DNA from: Capillidium heterosporum
Lineage: Eukaryota; Entomophthoromycota; Entomophthoromycetes; Entomophthorales; Capillidiaceae
NCBI GenBank assembly: GCA_016630905.1
Contig: WBMQ01000010.1
Location: forward strand, 434,001 to 498,000
DNA length: 64,000 nucleotides
Direction of reading: 5' to 3'
Position 1 is the first letter of the stretch. Every line of letters begins with the position of its first letter. A program made the translations under genes and the position numbers. A model generated the notes under the pieces. It had not been told where the DNA came from, did not search any database, and worked only from the letters and a program-made list of their open reading frames with translations. This document shows positions 24,422-33,302 of this stretch, piece by piece.

Positions 24422-25770
24422 ATTACGAGGTGTGAACCTTTGCCTTTGTTTGGGCTATCATCTGCCTCGAACTATCTGTGGACTAAATGTTTCTTTGTTT
24501 GGCTTCGAGTATGATGCGGAAGATCACATTGATATTTTAAGATTAGCACCTCCAAACTGATATAAGTAAAATTCATGTTAAAAACACATGTTTTTATCCT
24601 ATACTGGCGAGGTCCTTAAACACGGATAAATTTTACCAGAATGAAAACAGAATAGGCTCTAAACTGTTGATTCACCCAAAAATTCAAATTAGGGCTGAGA
24701 TTCTGGTGCTTGTACTGGCATATTTGGCTCACAAAGTTATTAGGAAGGTTATTCTTGGTGGCCAGTTACAGATTTCAAAGCTTGATAAGGCCACTACCTC
24801 TAGATTTCAACTACGTTCGTATTTTGAATATTATATAGTAAATTTTACCAAGTAAGCATAGTATCGCTCATAAAAATATACTATCTAAGGTTCTAGGTAT
24901 ATGAGCTATTTAGAAGGCTTCAAATATCCTTATCCTTATCCCAATATCAATCAACACTTCAACTCAAGCTAAAGAGCTGAATCCCTCTATAAAATTTTAG
25001 CGCTTAAAGTGATCTGCCATACCATTTTGAGTAAGCTGTTGAACTTCCATCCGTCTTGCTAAACTATTATTGGAATTCTTACCTGATACCATATTTCTTG
25101 CTTATAAACAAGTAAATATATTGTTGGAATTTCTCTGTAGCGTGATGAGTCAGCCGTTCAACAATTACTAATTTTCAAGCTGAACATCAAAAACTTAAGT
25201 TATTATTTTAAAATTTTGAGCCAATTTTACTTTCATATATGATGGCTATATATAGCCTAGGAAAGTATAGATTCGAGTTTTGATAAGATGGTTTACGAGT
25301 ACCTATTAGGTTTAAAAATTCCCATCCGTCTGAGCCAAAGCCCAAGCCGGTAGATTTCTTGCATCAAACCTGCATACTTTAAAGCGTAAATAAACTCGAT
25401 TGAGGTTTGAGCCATTTTCCTACTTCGTATAGATGGCTTACTTCAAGTCCGTTCAACTTAAAGCCTATAGATGGCAACCTTCCTTCCAAGCTATACCTAT
25501 TACTAATTTTCAAGCCTTCTCAATTTATACTCCGATTAAATTCATCTAAATTTAGGTTAAACTATTGTGTCATTTTCAACTTTGAAACCCTTAGAGCCTA
25601 CTTAGAGGTATCAGTGTTGAGAGAGCTCATCTTGAAGATATGAACGGTAGAGTCTATCAGCGATAGGTAGGCTTCTTGACGGAACTTATTTACAAACAAA
25701 AGAAATAAGTTCCCAAGCAGCTGAGTGTCGAGTCCAAATTGAACTTAGGTAAAGGTTCGCACCTCGTAAA
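24422..25770. other. Spacer of the LMCO3/LMCO4 divergent pair
   Basis: Weaker inverted similarity to the other side persists for another ~100 bp beyond each promoter module (for example the AAAGGTTC(A/G)CACCTCGTAA block near 24421-24440 and 25751-25769). The centre, roughly 24540-25680, holds no gene that I can support. Confidence 0.55.
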
Positions 25771-25904
25771 GATTAGCCTGAAAATACATATGTCAATATC
25801 GAAATTCGAAAAAGCTGAGCTATGCAGGGTAAAGTTGATGTTATGTGATGTGAGATGTTTACGCTGCATATGGATCATCCTATCATTCAAACCAGTATAA
25901 AAAG
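25771..25904 (+). promoter_or_regulatory. LMCO4 promoter module
   Basis: GATTAGCCTGAAA (25771-25783), GAGATGTTTACGCTGC (25852-25867) and the TATA box TATAAAAAG (25896-25904), 62 bp before the ATG. It has the same order and spacing as in LMCO2 and LMCO3. Confidence 0.6.
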
Positions 25905-27650
25905 AGGCTGAGGCATCCACTTCCAACTTACAAATCGACATTTCATAGCAAGTTAGATTTACAGCATGATATTCAAGCATCTCCTTTCAACTGCATTACT
26001 CCTCATCCCCTTGGCAACCTCCAAGATGATCTCCTTGGACTGGACCGTCGAGGAGACCACCATCGCTCCTGACAACTTTGGGTTCCACGGCATCACCATC
26101 AACGGCCAGTTCCCTGGTCCTACTATCAACGGTACCATGGGAGATACGGTGGTTATCCGCGTCCGTAACAAGCTTCACAAAGATTTCACCATCCACTGGC
26201 ACGGCCTAGTACAAAAAGGCACCCCCATGTTCGATGGTGTGCCTTTCGTATCTCAAGATCCCATCAAATCCAACTCTAGTTTCATCTACTACTTCGAACT
26301 CAGCGAGCAGGTCGGTACCCACTGGTACCATGCCCACACTGGGTTAGATGCTGAGCATGCCTTTGGTGCTTTGATTATCCAGGACAAACCTGAAGATCGA
26401 GCTGACTTGAACACCTACAACCCCAAGTACAAGTACGACGAGGAACGTGTAATACTCCTGAGTGAGACCTGGCACAGGAACACCGAGGAGATGATCGCCG
26501 ACTTGACTGGTCCCGTCTTCAAGTTCCCAGGCCCATCCGATTCCATCCTCATCAACGGTCAGATCTACCACGAGTGGAGTGCAACCGGAGCCAACAACTC
26601 CACCTTGCCCTTCAACAAGGGTAACGCCATCATCAATGTCGAGAAGAACAAGACCTACCGTCTCCGTCTCATCGGTGCTTTAGGCTTCGACAAGATGAAG
26701 TTCAGCATTCCAGGACACAAGTTCACCATCATTGAGGCCGACGGCACCTACCTTGAACCTTTAGATGTCGACTACGTCGAAGTCTTTGGTGGCCAGCGTT
26801 ACTCTGTAATACTGAAGACCGACCAACCCATCAACAACTACAACATCTACGTCCAGCGTACCGGTGAGACTGCCATATCCTTCGCTTCCAAGGCCATCCT
26901 CAGCTACAAGGGAGCCGCCAACCCTCAACCTCTAGTACGCACTGCCTTACCTAACCCCCCTGCCGCCGGTAAGTTCAACCGTTGGGTTGAAGGTAAGCTC
27001 AGCGCCTCCAAGTGGTTATTGCGAGGTAGAAACCCTCACTACTACCCCGTCCCCAAGACCGTGACCAAAAACATCTACCTCAAATCCAATCCCGTCTTTG
27101 TCGGTCAGCACGTAGATGAACTCATCAACGATGTAGCTCCCAAGAAGCGTAACTCGACCGTTATGTACGAGCTCATGGCTGGTAGCTACCAACCTGACGG
27201 TGAGATTATCGAAATCAACGAAGGTGATAACGTCCAGATCGTCATGGAGCACGTTTTACCTGCTGGGTTCCCCGAATGTCTGCACCACCCCTGGCATTTG
27301 CACGGCCACTCCTACCACGTAATCGGCGGTGGCAAAACTAAGTTCAATCCTCAAGTCGATCTACCTAAGCTTGATGCCGCCGTCAACGCCTCTACCAAAG
27401 CTCCTCTTTTCGTCGATACTTTCACTCACTACCCTGAGAACATTGAAGTTATGGCCCAGACTCGTACCAGCGACTTTTACAAGCGTATGCAGCGTACCGT
27501 CGAACAGAATCAGAACTCACGTATCGAACAGGAACCTGTATACTGTGGTTGGTACGCCATTCGATTCAAGGCCAACAACCCTGGTCCTTGGTACATGCAC
27601 TGCCACATCTCAGCCCACTTAGTTATGGGTAAAGTAGTTATCATCAACGA
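25894..27650 (+). repeat. Right arm of 1,757-bp inverted duplication
   Basis: Partner of 22547-24303. The spacer between arms is 1,590 bp. Identity stops exactly at the GAA codon of VIINE, after which LMCO4 carries an LMCO2-like tail. Confidence 0.9.
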
Positions 27651-27729
27651 AAATCCCAAGAACCCTCAAGCTTTCAAGCAGAGCATGCAGAGTACTTTGG
27701 ATAAGTCGAAGGCCACCACCTTCCAATAA
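25966..27729 (+). CDS. Laccase-like multicopper oxidase 4 (LMCO4)
   Basis: 587 residues, intronless, with a near-perfect copy of LMCO3 over the first ~565. Signal peptide residues 1-19; copper motifs HWHG, HWYHAH, HPWHLHGHSYH and HCHISAH are intact; the axial T1 position is Lys556. The tail NENPKNPQAFKQSM is close to LMCO2, whereas LMCO3 has its own tail. The simplest reading is that LMCO4 kept an old LMCO2-like 3' end while the rest was overwritten by, or donated to, LMCO3. It is predicted secreted; the substrate cannot be told from sequence. Confidence 0.95.
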   Translation: MIFKHLLSTALLLIPLATSKMISLDWTVEETTIAPDNFGFHGITINGQFPGPTINGTMGDTVVIRVRNKLHKDFTIHWHGLVQKGTPMFDGVPFVSQDPIKSNSSFIYYFELSEQVGTHWYHAHTGLDAEHAFGALIIQDKPEDRADLNTYNPKYKYDEERVILLSETWHRNTEEMIADLTGPVFKFPGPSDSILINGQIYHEWSATGANNSTLPFNKGNAIINVEKNKTYRLRLIGALGFDKMKFSIPGHKFTIIEADGTYLEPLDVDYVEVFGGQRYSVILKTDQPINNYNIYVQRTGETAISFASKAILSYKGAANPQPLVRTALPNPPAAGKFNRWVEGKLSASKWLLRGRNPHYYPVPKTVTKNIYLKSNPVFVGQHVDELINDVAPKKRNSTVMYELMAGSYQPDGEIIEINEGDNVQIVMEHVLPAGFPECLHHPWHLHGHSYHVIGGGKTKFNPQVDLPKLDAAVNASTKAPLFVDTFTHYPENIEVMAQTRTSDFYKRMQRTVEQNQNSRIEQEPVYCGWYAIRFKANNPGPWYMHCHISAHLVMGKVVIINENPKNPQAFKQSMQSTLDKSKATTFQ

Positions 27730-28314
27730 CTAGAAATTTCTAGTTAGAGGTAAATTTTCGATTAAACAAGTCATTTAATATTAATTCTTTACATACCTTT
27801 TACATAGTTGGTTTTCTATTTGATAGTTTATAATATACCTTAATAAGTGTGAAGTTAGGGTCTGGACCAGTAATTTACTAAGCTGTTTGACTGCTGACTT
27901 TGGTATAATCTCTTTCCGACTATTTAATAAAATTATATATGAATATATATTTAAAGTGAAGAAGAAACTTTTGATCAATATTAATAAAGTTTGAAGCAAA
28001 TTTGCTGGAAATTGAGGACTAAGACAGCATCATAGGGTAGAGATTCATATTATTGTAAAAATAACTTTGAAAGGTGTATATCGAAAAGGTCAGCCTAGAA
28101 GAAGATCCTAAAGGTGGTTCTGATGTTTAAATTAAATCTTTGAAGTGGTTGGTATCACAGTAGCTCTCATATATGTTGTCGATACGCTCCTTGTTAATGG
28201 TAATATGCTGCTATTCTTCGAAATTATACCTCTTGGTGCCTAGGATAGTGAAATTTTTGCTGTGATGTCTGACCTGAGCAGTGTACTCCTTTTTTCAACT
28301 TCGATACTGGCACA
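27730..28314. other. Intergenic with possible eroded 3' part of the next ORF
   Basis: The first 400 bases are AT-rich spacer. On the minus strand at about 28130-28300 one frame reads FTILGTKRYNFEE, a stop, then TINKERIDNIYESYCDTN. This echoes NKERQDDFILNYISEN of the adjacent small secreted ORF and suggests a broken longer gene. Confidence 0.4.
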
Positions 28315-28506
28315 CTAGATATCTATCCTGTAATTCTCTGAGATGTAGTTTAAGATGAAGTCATCTTGACGTTCCTTATTGACGACATTGCCAACACATT
28401 TATGCTCACAAAATTCAAGGTTAGGTTGCTTTAATACGCAGTTGTTGTACTGGTAGGCCAAAATGGTTGATAACAGTAGGCTAATTAAGGAAATAGTCTT
28501 AAGCAT
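28315..28506 (-). CDS. Small secreted cysteine-containing protein, possibly truncated
   Basis: 63 residues: a clear signal peptide (LKTISLISLLLSTILA) followed by a short polar segment with three Cys (N-N-C, E-F-C, H-K-C). The frame closes at 28315, but similar-looking sequence continues downstream with stops and frame changes. This may therefore be the surviving 5' end of a decayed gene rather than a complete one. I recognise no family. Extracellular location is inferred from the signal peptide only. Confidence 0.4.
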   Translation of the reverse strand: MLKTISLISLLLSTILAYQYNNCVLKQPNLEFCEHKCVGNVVNKERQDDFILNYISENYRIDI

Positions 28507-29651
28507 TGTGCTAGTTGTAGTTCATTAGAGATGGATATAGCTGAGTTTTTATTGAAAAGTGATTTTACATGCTAATTTTAAATACTATAACATTCTAAAA
28601 TTAAAATTTAGAGTGGCTAAATAAAAATATGATGTGAACTACTTAGGATTTCATATTTTGAACCTAAAATATCTTATACCTTGTTGTAGTATTTTTTTTT
28701 GAAACCTAGTGATTTTATTGATGCTATTTTCCATCTATATATGCTTTCTTCATCTAGATGATTCAAATTTAAAACATCAATTAGTATGTGTAATCGGAAG
28801 AGATAGTTTATCAAATCTGGTAATTACCAGCTATAATAAAGCTTTGATATACTGCGAAATCTGTGTAATGTGAAAAGAAACAGTTTAGCACCTAGTATAC
28901 TCATGGTAGTATCTTTAAAGCCAATAGTTTATTTACCCTTGGATTTAATAACTATAAGTTGCATCAATATATTAAATTTTTTTAAATAGAATTACTCTAG
29001 TCGCCTAATAAGGTTAATTGACAGGTAAATAGATCTATCATATATGTGAAATACTGATCAGTCATAGTAAAGTTTCCAAAGTACTTGAGCCTAAGTATAG
29101 CAATCTAAACAGTACATAAACTTCTAATGATTGTTTCAGATAGCGATAATATAGTACATATTTAGGATGACGTGCCAGTTTCTAATGTAGATAGCAGCTT
29201 AAAAACTTGTTTTAATGTGAAACTAATGTTCGCATATATAGATGCTATTTCTTAAATGTCATTGTATAAACAGTTACACTAACACTTGTCAATTTAGAGT
29301 TTATTAAGCTGCTATTAGTTTCTCTGTATGTACTGTATACTAGCACTAGCTAACATTAAAATTTTGGAAAATACTGTAGCAAAGCAAACTTATATGGAAG
29401 TATATATCCATCCAAAAATTGTAAGGTTGCTGTAAATGAAATATATGTTATAAGGTATATATTATTTTAAGGCTATATGTCTTGAATCAACAGTAGTTTT
29501 TGTTATCTTTTCAAGATAACTACCCTTACCATTTTTCAAATTTAGCTTGACAAAGCACTAAAATGAGTATATAAGGACGAATTTTTCCAAAACCAAACCA
29601 CATCCGCCAATAGCTACCCCAATATTCAAGAATATCTCCCACATTAATTTG
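28507..29651. other. Intergenic, AT-rich
   Basis: No gene seen. A TATA-like TATATAAGG stands near 29568 on the plus strand without a convincing downstream ORF. Confidence 0.5.
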
Positions 29652-29936
29652 CTAGCCTTTTCTACCTTTACTTTTCAGTACCTCAAATACTAATCGATCA
29701 AGTGCAGCATCATCATCTTGGGTGAAAATAATAGCCAGGATCTCGAACTCTCCTACCTTCATAACCGGTACAAATACCATACCACCTGCACCACGAAGAG
29801 CCCTGGCAACAAATATATGGTTAATATCGTCAACTAAAATTATAAAGCCGTCTATTTGTAAATCAATGACAAAGTTACTAAAAAGGTGTATCGTCAAAAT
29901 CAAGTTCACTAAGTTAATGAAGTTCAACAGCTGCAC
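29652..29936 (-). CDS. Unrecognised ORF, possible terminal exon
   Basis: The frame encodes up to 94 residues on the minus strand, ending in a charged tail (DDDAALDRLVFEVLKSKGRKG). The only start is GTG directly after a TAA, and the frame is preceded by TGCAG, so it reads more like an exon entered through a splice site than a complete ORF. Frames further upstream (about 29960-30190, minus) look partly protein-like but could not be joined with confidence. Alternating hydrophobic residues suggest a beta-rich globular protein. No family recognised. Confidence 0.3.
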   Translation of the reverse strand: MQLLNFINLVNLILTIHLFSNFVIDLQIDGFIILVDDINHIFVARALRGAGGMVFVPVMKVGEFEILAIIFTQDDDAALDRLVFEVLKSKGRKG

Positions 29937-31946
29937 TTACTGCTTTGCAATTAAAAGAAACAGTTGGGCTGGCAATGTTAACTTTATTACTCCTCTCTCA
30001 ACTATTCAGACCTATCCACCCTAATTTTACTTATTCTCTAACTATGTCAATAATATTTTTTATAAAGTCGACTCTGTATGGTTTACTTTGTGTAAGTATT
30101 AATTTAAGCTGCTTGTTGATTTATATCACTTATAGTAACTTGAACATTCCTTTCTACAAAGTCAATTTTTGGCCCTTTTTAAACTTTCATTCATTTAAAA
30201 TCAATAGTATGTCTTTATTCCCGATTACATTTTTATTATATATTTAGTAGCGTTTATAAAGATGAAAAGGACCCCTATAATTCTTTTACTTACTGGGACT
30301 GATGCATGGCCTTCTTTGCTCTATATACGGCACATATCTAGATAGCGATAACGAGTATATACGCTTCTAAAACTTTACTTCCTACAAATATAAAAATAGT
30401 GTTGGTGACGTCCAGTCCACTTAGGTAAGCTAATTATAGCCAGGTACTTTACCTAATTTAACAATCCCTTCTGGGGTGGCCTACAGCTTTATTAGAGCCA
30501 ACAGTTGTGCTGAGCTACTTTTTTCCAAGTACGCTCTTTTAACTGAAACGTTTGGCCAGTTGCAAAGTATCTATAGCTTTGAAGAGTCGGAACTTAAATC
30601 GAACTACTTTACATAACACCAAGCATATCTCACTTGCACTTTAGCCTTTTTAAGTTTGACTAAGCTAATTAACACTTTCCTTATATTTCATGGAATGAAC
30701 GGAGCCATTTGAATAGAAGGGTAGGGCTAGCTTCATATATATTTATGTAGATAAAGCCTTTGAAAAGATAATAATCAGATGAAAAACACCACTACATAGA
30801 AATTAAACTATCAGCCTTATAACTTTCAGTAGCACCTAAGCCATGGTAGAGTACTGAAATTGTAAACTCATGCCACATACAACCTTGGTCAAAAGCAGCA
30901 ATAATCAGATAAGAAGTATATTTCAGTTAGAGTAGAGCAGATCGGTAGGTTTCTACCTAAAGGTCCTACCTGAAGTCAGGTTTAGCCTCAACTTAGGATA
31001 AACGCTACCACTTTATATGGAGCCGATCTACTTCAACTTTTACTTAAACTTTGGTTGGCATTTGCAAATCGGATCTTAAATTGAATTTAAAGTTCGATTT
31101 AAAATGAAAACTTTCGGTAAAGTTTAAGGAGTGGATGACGATGCTAATTTCGTTTAGGATATGTAGCTATTAAATGGCTTATAGGAGTAGATCGGCATAC
31201 GATTTCGTAATAATTATACAGAGATATCATTGTTTTTTCATACTGAGATTTGACTTTCTGATGGTGGATTCCTTTGAGAACTTTGGTGTTAAGTCCAAGC
31301 AAAGGTTTAGCCAAAATTAGTACAATTTCACTGCAATCCGTTCCTATATAGATGGGATTCGGACTACATATAGGGATTTTATTACGCTAAGATGCGAGCT
31401 AAAATGAAGCTAGGATCAGATTGCTCGGGTTTTTGGCCTAGATACCGCCGATCTATTGGCTTCGTTGAAAGGTAGAGCGGGTATTGTTTTATCCATCATC
31501 TGATATTTGGTGACTACTGCCACCCATTAGTAATGATCACCACTAATTTTGGAACTAGAATTTTGACTAAACTATTAGTGGAAATTCAACTAATCATGCC
31601 TTCTCGAGAATAAGGTGATTGATTGAGTAAATTTGCTTATGACGTGATACTTGTTAAATTTGACTACAACCCTGTTCAGATAAGCTGGGTAATTCTTTAC
31701 GAGTTCGATTAAAGAAGCTTTACGGTTAATCAGAACAGCACTATAGAATTGGAACCTGATAAAAATTTTGAATTTGCGATAAGGGTATGGAGTCGAGTAT
31801 AAAAGGACCACTAAACCTTGCATCCGCCTAAAAGTTTTAGAACACGAGAGCCATAAAATTTAGATGCTTACTAACTTTCCTTTAACCGACAACATTACCA
31901 AAGTAACATTGATCGTTTACAACATTTAAATTTACATTATTTGTAG
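29937..31946. other. Intergenic, gene-poor
   Basis: It may hold 5' exons of the preceding minus-strand ORF (29940-30240). The remainder is AT-rich with short frames only and leads into the GDP-mannose dehydratase promoter. Confidence 0.45.
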
Positions 31947-33302
31947 ATGATGACCAAAGAAGAGATCCTCAAACTTACTCCTCAAGACTTTCACCAAAGA
32001 AAAGTAGCTTTCATAACTGGTACGATACAGCAAATTTTCAGTTTGGTTAAGATATTCATCAATAAATTTAGGTATAACTGGTCAAGACGGTAGCTACTTA
32101 GCTGAATACCTCTTAGAATTGGGGTACAAAGTTCATGGGTTGATGCGAAGGTCCAGTACCAACAATCTCAGCCGTATTCAGCATTTATTAGAATCCTACG
32201 ACGAGTGCGGCGACTATGGTAACATATTTTTAATATAATTTTATTTATCAATCATCATTTATAAAGTACCTGCCAAAGTTATTTTGCATTTTGGCGACCT
32301 CTTAGACAGTGGCTGTATGACGAGCCTCATCGCCCAAATTTTACCTAGTGAAATATACAACTTAGCCGCCATGTCGCACGTCAAAGTTTCATTTTCGATG
32401 CCAGACTATACTAGTTCCGTCAACGCAATAGGTTGCCAACGCTTACTACAAGCCATCGAACTTTGCAATTTGACCCACCTAACTCGATTCTACCAAGCTT
32501 CCACCTCGGAGATGTTCGGTAAAGTTGAAGGTCGTGAACCCCAAAGTGAAAGCACGCCTTTCAACCCCCAATCCCCTTACGCCGCCTCCAAGTTGTTGGC
32601 CCACCATGCCGTCGTTGGCTACCGTCAAGCTACTAATGGGTATGCCTGCTGCGGTATATTGTTCAACCACGAATCCCCCCGTCGTGGCAGTGACTTCCTA
32701 ACTAGAAAGGTAACGCTCAAGGTAGCTGAGATCAGCTCAACTGGGAAAGGCGTCCTAGTTATCGGTAACTTGGACTCTTTTAGAGACTGGGGTCATGCTC
32801 GAGATTACATTCGAGGTATGCACGCCATGTTGCAGCAATGTCAAGCTAAGGATTACGTCCTAGCTACTGGAACTACTGTCACTGTAGCTCAGTTTATCGA
32901 GATGGCTTTTGAGGAGGTGGGTATCACTATAAAGTAAGCTTCCAACAAACTTAATATTCGTACTAATGAGTCTTTAGTTGGAAAGGTAAAGGTGAATGCA
33001 AAGTTGGAGTGTGTAGTCAAACCGGTCGCATCCTTGTCCGAGTAGATCCTAGGTTCTACCGACCGGCTGAAGTCGACTTCCTGCTGGGAGATGCTAAGTT
33101 GGCTAAGAAGGAGCTGGGATGGGATATCCAAGTTCCTCTTCAGGTATATTGCATTTTAGTTATGTGGCTCTAACCTATTTTTTAGAAATTGGTAGAGGAA
33201 ATGGTAGCCAGTGATCTAAAGTTCGTACAGAGTGGGTACGTACCTTACTAATTCTATTGATTATTGGAACTTTGCAGTCTATTGGATTTGGTAGCTCAGT
33301 AG
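31947..33302 (+). CDS. gmd: GDP-mannose 4,6-dehydratase
   Basis: This short-chain dehydrogenase-type enzyme turns GDP-D-mannose into GDP-4-keto-6-deoxy-D-mannose, the committed step toward GDP-L-fucose or GDP-rhamnose. Exons: 31947-32019, 32072-32218, 32267-32933, 32978-33143, 33186-33235 and 33278-33302, giving 375 residues. If the last 42-nt intron (with TACTAAT branch) is not spliced, the frame stops at 33251 with 372 residues. Motifs: NADP-binding [23 protein letters not shown], the catalytic STSEMFG, Y-A-A-S-K (YxxxK), and the family-specific [15 protein letters not shown]. Introns are 42-52 nt. The partner epimerase/reductase is not in the window. Confidence 0.93.
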
